A stretch of DNA of 64,000 nucleotides from Rachicladosporium sp. CCFEE 5018 (lineage: Eukaryota > Ascomycota > Dothideomycetes > Cladosporiales > Cladosporiaceae): NCBI GenBank assembly GCA_002077045.2, contig KZ111148.1:1107214-1171213 (forward strand), read 5' to 3'. Below the pieces are notes generated by a model that saw only the letters and a list, made by a program, of their open reading frames with translations, was not told the origin of the DNA and did no database searches. How positions within the stretch are numbered: the stretch's first letter is position 1; each line of letters begins with the position of its first letter. Both the position numbers and the translations under genes were made by a program. Positions 1 to 11,535 of this stretch are shown here, one piece after another.

Positions 1-526
1 CCATGACGGCCTTGATCGTCGAGTGGCTCAACGTTTTGAACTCCTGATACAAGAGCTGCTTCACAGCCGTCTGATATTTCTCGCCCCGAAAAGTCTCCTC
101 CAACAGCAAGGACCTCCGCTGTCGGGACGGAGCAGAGACAGCGCCAGTCGCAGCGTCTTCCTTCGCGGGCAGCCTCAGCATCTGAGCAGCCCTTGCTCGC
201 ATACCGGAGCTCACGGCATCTCTTTTACGCGTGAGCAGTCGCTCAGCGACTATTTGTGCCCTGCTGTCTTCGCTGACCCGCTCTAGCATCTCGCGCAAGG
301 CCTCGATCTCAACATCAGGAAACGCGTCCACGAGTGTCCCTAGGGCAGCGTTGAGCCCTTCCAGCTGCTCTTGGTCAGCCTCTATCACGTGGTCTGGCTG
401 CACACAATCTGGGTCATATAGTGGCGTGATGGTCTCGTTACCGCTGCCGGCGCTGCGAAATGGTCTGAAGAAGTCGGCCTTGCTCTTCCACAGGCGGCGC
501 GTTTGCGGGATAGGGACATGGTCCAT
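1..526 (-). CDS. Ubiquitin-ligase-like protein with CUE-like N-terminus (partial)
   Basis: The reading frame is open from an ATG at 526 to the left edge, giving about 175 N-terminal residues without a stop; the rest lies outside. Residues about 60-100 (LVDAFPDVEIEALREMLE and following) resemble a CUE ubiquitin-binding helix bundle. A later segment (LLLEETFRGEKYQTAVKQLL, then YQEFKTLSHSTIKAVM) recalls the N-terminal region of fungal RNF216-like RBR (RING-in-between-RING) ligases. The RING domains themselves would lie off the edge, so ligase activity is inference. It is divergent from the P450 gene to its right, with an 859-nt intergenic region between them. Coding is well supported; the function is moderate to weak. 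Confidence 0.55.
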   Translation of the reverse strand, partial: MDHVPIPQTRRLWKSKADFFRPFRSAGSGNETITPLYDPDCVQPDHVIEADQEQLEGLNAALGTLVDAFPDVEIEALREMLERVSEDSRAQIVAERLLTRKRDAVSSGMRARAAQMLRLPAKEDAATGAVSAPSRQRRSLLLEETFRGEKYQTAVKQLLYQEFKTLSHSTIKAVM

Positions 527-1385
527 ATCGGCGTCAAAGATGAGTCTGGCATACGAGCATAGACATGTGTACGCGCAGGGCTATATGGGTGTAGTAGGTG
601 ACAGTGTGTGGTGAGGAACGGGGATGTCGCTTGTAGAAGGTACACTAGAAGCTCCACGTGGAGGTCCCCGTCGAGGTCCTCCAGAAGCCAAGGAAAGCTT
701 GACCACACGTCCGACAGCGTTAGAATGTACCTTGTCCAGCATCTTTGCCTCTTTGCCTGTCCTTTGCCGGCATTCGAAGCTTCTGCTCGCCAAAACATCG
801 TGGCCACTAAAGCGGTTGCAGCTGCACAAGGCAATTGGGCTGGTCAGACCACCCTGCCGCAGCCCGTCCTGCAAGCCACCTCCACCCATCCATCAGCTCG
901 CAGGCACGTTGACGTCCCTACCTGCTGACACGTGAAATGCATGCCATCCGTGTCAGTTTCGCAGCAGCAACCTTCAGATGCACGTCCGCTGTCATGCGCG
1001 CCGAGGGGCTTTCGAGAGTAGTGATGTCGGTCAAAGATCCAGCTGAAAGCACCGCGGCGGTTGGCGTACGGGCTGCTTCGCGTACAATGAATGCTGCATG
1101 TGGCGAGCTGAAGGTGGTGGCGCTCAGGTATATGTTCCCGTTCCATGGAGGTTGCAGTCTCGTCTGCTCTGCAACGCACCTCCTTCCCTTCTTCAGAAGA
1201 TCGAAACGCTTCCTACTGGAATCCACGCGTCTTCCACGGCAGATCTGGTGTAGAGTTCCGGTGAGAGAAGAACAGACCATTTGCTTCATTTCGTCATCTC
1301 TCACAAGGGCAGCGGCACACTGCGGCTCTGCTGCAGTCTGGCCGGTAGCAGCGTTTTCAATACTGTAGGCACTTGGGGAAGCGAC
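527..1385. promoter_or_regulatory. Divergent intergenic region, ligase-like gene / P450
   Basis: These 859 nt separate two divergent starts. Open frames on both strands here are short, overlap each other and show no recognisable protein; I read the stretch as promoters and 5' UTRs. No specific operator could be identified. Confidence 0.4.
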
Positions 1386-3375
1386 ATGGCAGCGATACGC
1401 GAGCTTCTCGGCACCTCTGCCATGAGTATCGTACTACTGGCACTCTCTGGTATCTCTGTAGTTGCTCTGCTCTACACTGTGGTCTACCGACTGTATCTGA
1501 GCCCGATTGCGAAGTTTCCGGGGCCGAAGCTCGCAGCGCTCTCATCGGCATATACCTTCTACTACGATGTCGTGAAGCGCGGTAAACTACCGTGGGAACT
1601 TGAGCGACTGCACGAGAAGTATGGTCCGTATCCCGCCTTCATCGCTATTGATTTCCGGCACAAAACTGACCTCGACTAGGGCCTATCGTTCGCATTACGC
1701 CTTGGGAAGTCCATATCGTCGACCCTGACTTTTACGATGCTCTCTACGCTGGTAGCAATGAGAAGCGGGACAAAGATGCCATGGCGCTGGGCGGCTTCGG
1801 ACTCTCCAGGTCTGTGATTGCTACGGCAGGGCACGACTTGCATCGTATGCGTAGAGCGGCTTTGAATCCGTTCTTCTCGAAGCAGGCTGTGAACAGACTG
1901 GAGGCTCGCACAATCCGTGCCAAAATCGACAAGCTATGCGAGCAGCTGAGGCAGCGCAGCGAGACCGGCGAGCCAGTGAACCTCGAGCATGCGTTCGTGG
2001 CAATGACGACTGACACAATGTGAGTAGATGCCCTAAGGCAGGTCTGCAGGTCTAACAGACCTATCGTAGGACCGAATTCTGCTTCAACCAGTGTTACGAC
2101 TACTTAGACAGACCCGACTTTTCACCGGAGTATGCCAAGTTGCTCATCACGACAGCCGAATCATCGAATCTATTCCGCTATTGCCCATTCGTAATCGAAT
2201 GGTTGATGGCTGCCCCGCCGTGGTTCGTTGAGAAGTTGGATCCCTCCTTGGCACCAGTGCTCACCATGAAATCGGATCAGCTTGCTCGCATCGAGCTCGT
2301 GAAGCAGAGCCAAGGCCGCGGCGAGAAGGAACCGAAGAACAGAACGATCTTCCATGATCTCATCGAGTCGGAAGACCTGCCACCCGAAGAAAGGTAAGCA
2401 TACATGTAACCGTTCGACGTACTGGTCTGATTCTCCCGGCATATCTCAGCGTTGCTGTGCTAATATTATGTACACCACGAGCGCTCTCATGCCTTCACTG
2501 CGCTCCTGAGAGTACATCGTCGTTATCTTGCAGCATGATATCTCTCCATATGGTGCCCTAGATATGATGTCATTTGTTGCGACGCGGTTGATTGAACCAG
2601 ATGCGAGCACTTTCTCCTTACTGAGATCTCACGAGTTACGCATACAATGATATCGTATACAGTTGCTGACCTCTAGTCGCAGGTCCACAAAGCACCTCGT
2701 CGAAGCGGGTCAGATTCTCGTGGTCGCCGGCTCGGTCACGACGGTGCATTTTTTGAAGTCGATCCTCTACTTCATCGTCGCGGATGACTCGATCCTGGAG
2801 CGCCTCAGTGTAGAGCTGAAGCAAGCGATTCTGGATCCCTACGATCTACCTCAAACTCATGTACTTGAGCAGTTACCGTACTTGACAGCCGTCATCAAGG
2901 AGTGCTCACGACTTTGCGACGGGGCATCAAGTCGCCTGGCCCGCATAGCACCAGATCGAGATCTTCAATTCAAGCAATGGACGATACCTAGAGGAACGTC
3001 GGTCAGTATGTCGACTTGGCTACAGCATCACAATGCGGACGTTTTTCCGGACCCGGATAAGTTCGATCCGCAGAGGTGGCTTGGTGACAGCAAGCTTGAT
3101 AAGTATCTGGTGAACTTTAGTAGGGTGAGTCTGGACTGTGATCTAGGTGCTCGGCTTTCATTGACGTTCGCCAGGGCACTAGAGGCTGTCTGGGTATCAA
3201 CCTTGCCCGTTCGGAGATGTACCTCACAGTTGCTACCTTGATCAGACGCTTCGACTTCGAGTTGTTCGAGACGAGCCGGGGCGATGTGGATATGGCACAT
3301 GATTTCTTTGTGCCTTACTCTAGCGTCGATTCGAAGGGCGTGCGGATGACCGTCAAGAGATGTGTTGGAATCTAG
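1386..3375 (+). CDS. Cytochrome P450 monooxygenase
   Basis: Five exons (1386-1623, 1680-2019, 2070-2393, 2683-3124, 3175-3375) join into 514 residues, the usual P450 length. An N-terminal hydrophobic anchor (about residues 10-35) is followed by a proline hinge (FPGPK). The I-helix oxygen-activation motif is AGSVTT (316-321), the K-helix has ExxR as ECSR, then FDPQRW, and the haem loop is FSRGTRGCLG with Cys453 as iron ligand. The haem signature is split by the last intron. The FSRGTRGCLGIN style resembles the trichodiene-oxygenase-like fungal P450 group; the substrate cannot be read from sequence. It probably acts at the ER membrane with a P450 reductase. Intron 3 is long (289 nt), but sequence aligns straight across it. 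A decayed oxygenase and a carotenoid oxygenase follow, both on the opposite strand. Confidence 0.9.
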
Positions 3376-3398
3376 GCAAACCAAAATCTCTTTCGTGG

Positions 3399-4919
3399 CT
3401 AAACGCATACGGATGCTACTGAAGATGGACGGAGGATTGGGCTATATGTACGGGTCGCATAGCATGAAAGGCCATGTGTGGAATCATGGTTCCAAGTATG
3501 CCATGCATTACGTCCGCGGACAACTTCATTTACTCCCTTATCAGGCGAGGCGCAATTTTCCTCTCGACTGCTTGACGCATAGCTTCTCTGTTGGCTGATG
3601 ACCCCTTCGCAGCCCATATACCATCGCCCGATCATACCGCGGCGGTGTCCGTCTTCGGCTGAAGGGACCTGGATGATCAACGCAGCGTGGCTATACTGCA
3701 GACCAAGCGAAGCTTCGTTTCCATACTGAAACTGGGTTAGCGCATGCTTCCAGTAGCCCCCATCGATGACTTACCACAACGAATGCTGCGCTCGCCTCTC
3801 CCAGCCCAGGCTCATTGAGCCTGATGAGGCGATGCTTCTTGACCTCGGCACTCTCACCGATGAAGAGAGTCTTGAAGTCCCGTTCCTCGGTCTCTCCGTA
3901 AGTCTTGGAAGTCTGCAGCGGGTACAACTGCTCAGTATCGCTAGCGGCCGCCTCTTCATCATCGGAGTCGGCCTCGAAAAAAGTTCGCCGTAGTCAGCAT
4001 CCTTCTCCTGATCCGACTTCAACGTCGTTCCTACAGATACAGGAACTCGGATTGCTTGCACAGCCTCCCAAACCTCCATGTCAGCGCCCTTGGCACAGTT
4101 GGGAGGCATCTTCGAGTCTTGGGCATGTGAGTGAAGGTACATGTGATGCTGGTAGACGCCCATACCGCCGCCTTCGAACAGAAAGTACGGGTCCGCGAAC
4201 GCTGTTCGTAGCTGTTCGTGGAATGGTAGCGCGGCGCCATCGAGGCTATGCACGGCGTTTATCCGCAGATCGCTCTTCGTGGTGGTGTAGAGGTTGTAAG
4301 TCAGTGTCGTTCGATGACCGGCCGTCACCTCATGCACCTCATGCTCGAAGTCACTGTGAAATGCGGCCCATTGTGCCAACGTTGCAGAATTGCGTGACCA
4401 CTGAAACCGCATACTACGGCCGGCATTGCGTACAGAGAGATTTCCACCTGCTTGTCACCAGTCCAGTGGTCTTATAAAGCCACGAGGTATAGCATTACTC
4501 CCCTTCGAAATTACTAGGCAGGCACACGACCAGGCTCCTAATCTGGTCTGATCCTATGTGGCTTGAACAATCCCGGTGTCTCGCCGCCATAGATGTTGAG
4601 CTTGTAGAGCTCAGCTTTGATGGATCGTTGGTCGTGGAAACGGGGGAGCAACAGCTGATCGATGATATTAACTATACCGCTGCTGTATGGGCAGAGACCG
4701 GTACAGAAGTCCGAGGTATCCAACTTCAAAGCCTTTCGATATGTCGCGTCCAGGACGTCGTGGCCTCCAAGGCCAAATGTAGCTGCTCGGCAGGCTCCGA
4801 GAAGCGACAACTTCGCAGGGTCAATCTCGACACAGGGCAGCTGCGGTGTATGTCCTTGGCCAGAGGGACCGAACCTGAGAGATATTACTCCAGTAGCTGA
4901 ACCAGTTTCGAGGACGTAC
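3399..4919 (-). pseudogene. 2OG-Fe(II) oxygenase-family pseudogene
   Basis: Stretches of a fungal 2-oxoglutarate/Fe(II) oxygenase-like protein are recognisable in order. First comes an N-terminal part (RATFGLGGHDVLDATYRKAL, LDTSDFCTG, up to FKPH near 4570). The double-stranded beta-helix follows (SLVVCLP, then WAAFHSDFEHEVHEVTAGHR near 4350), and last a C-terminal part (YGNEASLGLQYSHAALIIQV). The frame is broken. Where the HxD iron motif is expected after FKPH the sequence is HRI, then an in-frame TAG with roughly 20 nt missing. A T6 run near 3984 shifts frame between YGEL and FFEADSDDEEAA. No GT donor exists that could splice out the HxD lesion. The distal iron His (EHEV) and the Arg of GHR remain. 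A normal intron (GTAAGT...CCAG, near 3730-3771) is still present. Upstream exons beyond an acceptor near 4920 are not clear. One lesion could be a sequencing error; several together favour a dead gene. Confidence 0.65.
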
Positions 4920-5375
4920 GACTATTACCCGATGTCACTGTGTAGCTGTCTGCGTTCTGTGGCGACAGATTAAGGTGCTAGGATCACGAACAGGCAAGGG
5001 AACCAGTTGAAAGGGTGATGCAGTCGAATAGTCGTGAAAGCTCGCCCGTAGCATTGACCTTACAGCATTGACCTACCGCTGCCGCCGAGATTGGAGCCAC
5101 ATGCCCCAAGTAGACTGAGTGTGCAGTGCAGCCCATTGACATGGGTTGACGGCTGCCTGCCGTTGCCTGCTGTATGTGGTACAAGAGGTCTATCGATGGA
5201 GCTGGTGTAACCCGGAACGGAATATCACCAACGCCGCGACATGAGCGAACTCATACTCTGCACAACAATATCGAAGCAGTGCATTATCGTACAGAACCGG
5301 CTTTGCTTGTGTCGTCTCCCATCTAACCCACGGGACCATGTGATCGGATTTCTGGCCATCCGCTGCAGCGGATCT
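4920..5375. other. Intergenic, no gene recognised
   Basis: This stretch lies between the decayed oxygenase and the stop of the carotenoid oxygenase. It may hold lost 5' exons of the pseudogene and the 3' UTR of the next gene. Nothing else is recognisable. Confidence 0.4.
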
Positions 5376-7275
5376 TTACAATTTAGGAGGAGTTGCCGGG
5401 AGGTGCAGTCCGTGAAACCCCAGCCCAACCGGCCCATCAACGGTTGCTCTGGCCAACTCAGTCAGATTCGTAGCATCCAAACATAACAAGTAGCTTCTTG
5501 ATGTATCACCATCGAACACAACCACGAGAACAACACCATCGTCTTCATCAACGGCACCGGGTCGTGGGACGAAGATGGGTTCGCCGGGGGTATGCCGAGC
5601 CTCTTCCCATATTGTCGTTGTGCCATTCAGCATATCAGTTTTCCCAATGCCATCAAGAAATGACGACTTGCCTCGACTCAGCGCTGTGTACACGTAACGG
5701 TGTGGCTTGAGAGCGTAGTGCGGATTGATACGAGGGAGATCACCGCTGATCACGGCCATCGTTCTCTTGGCTGACGCAGGGCGGTCTGTGGACTTCTCTC
5801 TGACGGCAATCTGTTCCAGTCGGTAGCGTACCAGATGTGAGGTCGGGATACCCTTGTCGTCTGCTCCGCCCAATGGCCGGGACCGAACAGCCTCGGAGGA
5901 GACAATATACTCGTAGCGCAATAGCTCGAGAATACTGGCATCGGGTAACTCGACGAGCTCGCAGATTATGTCGACCACATCGGTGCCGGCTCGTGTCTCT
6001 TCCCAGGCATTGACTGTATGGAAGCAAAAGAAGGACGGGCTGGTGAACTGTTTGACCTGCAAACTGCATGTTAGCTCATGAGTGATGAAAGAGCAATTGC
6101 GCCACTTACCACTCCACGACCGTGCTTCCTGTCGACGACAAACCAGTGCGTCTGAGAGTTGGGTTCGAATTTCAGTGCGTCAATGACGTTCCGCTCCCAC
6201 AGCATACTGAGACCCATTCTAGTGAAGTAAGCTGGCCAGATACAAAGCACCACGAAGTTCTCTGTCAGGAGGAGGGAGTGAAGATAAGCCCCGCGCACAC
6301 CACCTCCCTTGATCTCCGCAAGGACTTCGGTCTCGCCGTTAGGACTGGCTCGGAAGACCCTAGCTCACCTATCAGCGTGGTTCAAAAGAGTCGCACGCAC
6401 TCATTACTGACTTGTAAGAATGCGTAGGGCCTAGTGTGAGATTGAAATTGAAGAGCTCGCCGGTCACACGATCGTGCGATGCCTTGACGGACGGAGGCGT
6501 CAGCGCTTTTCGACGTATGTATCTGTTTATCGAGACATACATGGGCTGCGGACATCTGCCCGATGAGACTAGGGTTGATTGCTGCTTGGGTGGTGATACT
6601 GAGTGGCTCGAGCGTGTCGGCATCGACATGCTTAGCGGTCACTGTGTCCGTAGTTATCGTGATCAAGCGTCTGCCCACCCGTCGCTTTTCGTCGATTGAT
6701 TCAGCCTCCGCTGGTAATGTCTCACGCAGTACGACACCCACGTTGCTGGAAAACGGGTCACTCGTTGTCGATGGCGCAAATACAGACTTGGCCTTGCGGT
6801 ACAGGGAGTCGCAGGGGTCGCGCTGTCCAAAGGTGATACCGGCGCCGAGACTGCCAGTATCTCTCGCACTCTCCATCAACTTCTCTACTTGCATGAACGA
6901 CGAATAGCATACACGGTCGCAGGTATCGTCCGCTCCCGCGTGGACGTCGAACTTGTGAGTGGTGGTGAAGCCATCGAACCAGTGGTCTACCGCGAAAATT
7001 CCTTTCTGTGAGCCCGGAGAATCGATTTTGTACGCTCCAGGTCCGGTCCGATAAAGGGCACCTGCAACATATCGAGGGAAATGGCCCACCACCAAGATGT
7101 CGATCGGGGTTCGGACGTCTACAAAGTTCGCATTGGCGTTGAACTGAGAACGAGGTCAGTAAGATTCGAGCCTTCCGAGGTGGCACGGATGGCCTACGGC
7201 GGCCTCATTCGGCCAATCTTTGTAGTGCTGCTGTCTCTGGCGTTGCTCCTGGTCCATTTCCTGCGCCTTACCCAT
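5376..7275 (-). CDS. Carotenoid cleavage oxygenase (RPE65/CCD family)
   Basis: Five exons (7198-7275, 6541-7143, 6412-6482, 6110-6359, 5376-6056) give 560 residues, normal for the family. The start MGKAQEMD leads to a conserved HYKDWPNEA opening, then SLYRTGPG-like ALYRTGPGAYK. The four iron-binding histidines of this seven-bladed propeller family are all visible: His227 (SAAH), His278 (YLHS, before LLLTENFVVLC), His347 (FFCFH) and His549 (GFHGLHLP). The enzyme should cleave a conjugated double bond of a carotenoid, apocarotenoid or stilbene with O2. The subclass (retinal-forming CarX-like, apocarotenoid-cleaving or resveratrol-cleaving) cannot be decided here. Introns are 52-58 nt; the acceptor of intron 2 is TCAAG. 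No carotenoid biosynthesis genes (phytoene synthase, desaturase, rhodopsin) lie in the window. Confidence 0.93.
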
Positions 7276-8121
7276 GTTGACTCGGCTGCGCCTGTAGGAA
7301 GCCAGCTGCGAAATGATGTAGCAACAACGATGTGAGAAGAATTATCTTGGACACATGCCAGACGAGTTACGCTTCACGATGAAGTGCGCGCTTCATCGGT
7401 CTGTCGTGTGTCGGACTACTTATAGGCCAGCTTGCACGAGACAGTGCCCCAGCATGTCACGCCCCGCAAGGCACTGTGAAGCATCTTGTGATTCTCTTGA
7501 TTGACGTGCCGCAATAGTGCAGCGACACGAGACGTAGGTACTTTGTATCATTTTACGTCCGTAACTTCGGCTGCTACGTGCGGAAATAATAACTTCGCAG
7601 TAGAAGCCCTAGGAGGTTAGGGTGCGGGAAGCGGCGCGCGGCGAGCCGCAAGGCTTGTGCTGCTGAGGAGACTGCGCAGCATGTTGAATACATGTATCTG
7701 GCTATAAAGCACCTGGAATAGGGAGATATCTGCTCGACGAAGGGCGGTGGGATCCTCATGCATCAGGGTTCCATTGCTCGTCTCCGTCTTCACCGCAGCA
7801 GGTCCATAGCCAATTGGCGTGTTGCAACTTCACTTCTGCCTTAGTTCAACATGAACATCCACCGATGCACCAGGAGTTAGCGTCAGAAAAATGACACTCC
7901 AGTCCTGGCGTCTTACTCTGGTGAGTTGGTGCTGATGCCTTCTTTCTGCAGCTGGGTGCTGTTCTTCGGCCTTCCGAAAGTTGGGCAAAGGTGCTTTCTG
8001 TAGCCCCCCAAGGATGGCAAGCTGGTGAGCGTATCTGCACCACTGGAGCATCTTGCACCGGGCTGCCTGTCGCCCCGTGTCACGGCCCCTCACGTCGATG
8101 GACCACGGTCGGGCATCACCC
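7276..8121. other. Intergenic, no gene recognised
   Basis: About 850 nt between the start of the carotenoid oxygenase and the stop of the Hsp70-like gene. It holds only short overlapping open frames. It should contain the oxygenase promoter (right of 7275) and the 3' UTR of the next gene. Confidence 0.4.
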
Positions 8122-10245
8122 TCATCGCCAATGCCAGCCGGTCTGCTGAGCTGCTGGATACATGGTCGGAGCTACCTCGGGCTGCGCGCTTTCTACCGGC
8201 ACTGGCTCCCACGCCACTGAGATCTCTTCGTGAGTCTTGACTCGGGCCCCGTTCTTGTCCACAATCTCAAACCTTAGGCCAGTCGATATGTGCAGAACTA
8301 CGCTGAACTCTGCGAGCTTGTATTCTTTTCGGAGGTGATACCATCGGTAATTTTTCCGCCGCAGAGTTGACTGATCTAAGACGGCCTCGATCTCGCACAG
8401 CTCCCTCTCGCTGTCTGATGGACGGTCTGTGGGTAAGCTCTTTGGAAGTCGATCTTTGGGAAGTGTCGACATCACGATTCGAGTCCGCCACGGCGTGCGC
8501 TCTTGACCTAGCGGGATTTTGCGTCGATAGGAATGCGACTTGGGAGTGTTTGTTTTCACGACGTCCCCCTGCGGTTCGTCAGCACGGCCATATCTGAACG
8601 TACGATTGGCTCTGGCATACTTTACTTATGATCCACCGAATCTGTCGCTCGGCCCATCTCTGGTTGTCTAATGGGTCCAAGGTCACAGTCTCACCCTGGT
8701 GCTTCGTTTGATCATATTTCTCTCGGCTCAGGATCCCTACGCTGATCGGGCAGCACTTTTGGGCGTACACATCAAGTCCGAGCTTGACAAGCTGACTTCT
8801 GGCCATGATCAGTCCGTGTACGACAGCGAGCTGTGGTTGATCTGCGAGCAACACTCTCATGCCGTTGGCATTCGTGTGCATGCTGTTTGATCCGCTCTCA
8901 TAACGTTCTTTGAGTCTTCTCCGAAGATACGGCGAGCTACCGAACCCGCCAGATAACACCAGGTGCGACTATTTTTGGTGTCAGCGCATGCAACGCCATG
9001 GCGTAGGCGTTTAACATTACTTGCCATAGTCTCGGAAGGATGCAAATCCTTTACAATCTTCAGTTGCTCGTCTATCAGCCCGCATATGATATTGACCTTC
9101 TCGTCAAATATAGCCTCTACGTCATGACTGTAAGGACGGTGAGTCACGCGCGCTGTCGAAGCAACTGGATATTCGCGTGAACCGGAGCTCTTACCTGGAG
9201 ATCACGAGCCGAGAGTCTTCGATACCGACGCCTGGAAAGTCGCTGCCCAAGTTCAAGCCATGAACCTGCAGCTTCAGCTTGGTGTACGCGTTGTAGGCTA
9301 CGCTACCAAAGCTACACTTAAATGTGTGAAAGCCATCGCGCACCATTCGCTCAGCTATAGCGTCTATGTCGCCTGGGACATGCTCACGTATAAGCTGTAA
9401 GCGCTGACTGACGAGCTGCTGCGCCTTGTAGTCGATCAGCACTGATCCCACAGCTCTACCCTCCACGTAGCTCAGCGCTTCAAGTGCAAGAGTGCCGGTG
9501 CTGACAACGCGCAACACATTGACATCAGTAGTACCGCCTCCAGCATCGCAGACAACGAAACACTCGCCGACAGTCATGCCGGACTTCAGTGCGTAAACTG
9601 CTGCTGCCTCGGCTTCTGTCAGGGAGACCATGACTCTCTCATTGAGACTTTGGCCATAGCCTGCTGCTCGGATGTGTTTCTCGATTTGTGCAATCAGGCC
9701 AGGATCACGCCAAGTCTGGGCAGGGAATCAGTCACTCGAGCGTTTCAGTGGACTGGAGAACGCTTACAGTCGGCACGCTGATGACAAATTCGACGTTCTT
9801 GCGGTCGAAATGAGGGAATGAGTCTCTGAGGAATGCAAGGGTGTGATCTCGGATGCAGCACAGGTAATCACGATACCACTTCGCAGCGACGTCCTGAGTA
9901 GGATCATCGGGTAATCCAGAATAGGCGGGATCGAGATTGAGCTTCCAGTATTGGTTGACTTCCTCTTCGACGTTATCATGGTTGCATAGGAATCCCCACG
10001 CTTTCAGCTGTCCTGTCCGGACATCGTAGCTGATACTAGTGTCGACCTTGTTGTGGATCTCATGCTGCGGTTTACCTGGCCACTTCTGTATGTACCTGAC
10101 TTCGAAGTCGGGCGCACAGCTATATGCCACCGCTGAAACACAGTCAGCCAGGCCTTCAAATCGACTTCAGCATCAATCCCTCACCTGTACAGGTCATCCC
10201 AAAATCAATGGCGATGATCCAGTCTACCGGCCAGTGGCCTGACAT
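8122..10245 (-). CDS. HSPA12-like Hsp70-family ATPase
   Basis: Six exons (10185-10245, 9768-10132, 9195-9715, 9025-9127, 8621-8968, 8122-8568) give 614 residues. The actin/Hsp70 nucleotide-binding fold is seen as phosphate-1 (IIAIDFGMTCTAVAYS at the N-terminus), phosphate-2 (VVCDAGGGTTDVNV) and the adenosine motif (VLSGGFGSSPYLRRRL). There is no classical Hsp70 substrate domain; the last ~150 residues are a short beta-rich tail, as in fungal HSPA12-type proteins. Intron 4 appears to be GC-AG (ATG|GCAAGT ... AATAG|TCG), and intron 5 (52 nt) has a clear CTGAC branch point. These proteins are multicopy in filamentous fungi and their clients are unknown; a link to stress or heterokaryon biology is inference. 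The acidic and lysine-rich EEF tail of cytosolic Hsp70 is absent. Confidence 0.88.
8969..9024 (-). other. Probable GC-AG intron in the HSPA12-like gene
   Basis: The donor is ATG|GCAAGT and the acceptor AATAG|TCG, with a GCTGAC branch point 12-16 nt before the acceptor. Splicing here yields HPSETM followed by SHLVLSGGFGSS in frame. The nearby GTAATG donor gives the wrong frame; a GTTAAA donor keeps frame but adds three residues. Confidence 0.65.
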
Positions 10246-11535
10246 GATGCCGCTCTACCGAGTTGGTGGTATTCACGAAATGACCCGATGGCCTGCGAAA
10301 GCACCTCTGTGGGCATTAGCAATGCATACGATGTAAGAGCGACTAGAAGAGGGTATGTGACGGCTGTGAAGGGCGCGAACTCGCGAGCATCAGACTCTGG
10401 GGCTCATGCTGATACCGGAGTCGCACGAGAAGGCAACCGCAGAGCCTCAGCCTTGTGCAGTCAACCCGTGCGTGGCGCCTCAGAGTCGAGCTTGGCGTCC
10501 AAATCGGGCGAGCGATCACAAATCTGTATGCACGCAATCGCCTCAGCTACATAGCCTTGCAAGTCGTTACTATGGAGCACACCCGCGCGTGAGTTACGAC
10601 ATTCCGAAGCATCACAGCCTTGTGCGCAATCTAGCCGTCCTTTAGGCGAAGAGGGCTGTCTTCTTTGCTGATCGACGATAATGGTGGCTGGCGCTATGTG
10701 ATCGGGCGAAGGGTCTGGCCCATCTTCCAGATTGATCCCGTCAGAAGGCAGATATGGCAAGACTACTGCTGAGCACGCTCGAGGCTCTTGTCGCATCAAG
10801 CGAGAAGCGAAACACTCACAGAGATCCGACGATCGACATTGCTAGTGCAGGCTACACGGCGATGGAGGATCCTCTATCAACGTTACCTCGCAGGGCTCCT
10901 AGGGGAGCTTACACTCTCGTCAACAGCCTAGATGCGTATGTCCCCTTGCGGCGCGGCATATACTACTACTCTCATCCACGCTGAGTCGTCGAGAAATCCG
11001 CTTCATTTCTCACCTGCATGCGCAGAGGCTTGTCTGCAGGACCTTGGGAAGCACATAACGCTGTAGTACAATGCTAGCGCTCTTGCTATGATCCAAGCGC
11101 CGTCTGTGCTTATTCTCGGCTTCCAGTAGCCAGCCGTCAGCTCTGCGTCGCCTTTTGATACACCCACAGCCTTGTGGCTCACAGCAATCTAGCCGCCGAC
11201 CGCGACATGGTCAGAGCTTCCGCTAGACGTTGCAACCTGCTAAGGCCTTACGACTAGCGCTATTCTGCTCTCTGGTTTCTGACTACTCTTCCAGCTAGGC
11301 CCGTCTTTCGCTAATCCCTTCCGAACATACGAGTTCAGATCGTGCAACGACCAGTGCATCTGGACCAGCGGCTGGGTCCACGATCACGCCAAGAGAAGTT
11401 GCGGTAGTGCGCTGCGAATGTCCTTGCGCTCAGCCTCTCGCCAACGAAGCGGCTCTGATTCCTACCTCACTTGGACGGAGGCCAACCTCTGCCATACTTC
11501 AAGGAGGATAGCGAACCCGGCATCTCCACAAGATC
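10246..11535. other. Long intergenic region without recognised gene
   Basis: About 1.3 kb. Open frames on both strands are below ~115 codons, overlap and have no family features. If the Ser/Thr-rich gene at 11536 has an upstream exon with a signal peptide, it would be here, but I could not find one. Confidence 0.4.

Noticed and set aside
8569..8620. Apparent frameshift in the HSPA12-like gene
   Set aside because: A 52-nt intron (GTATGC...CGCAG, CTGAC branch point) joins the two frames in phase, so no lesion is needed.
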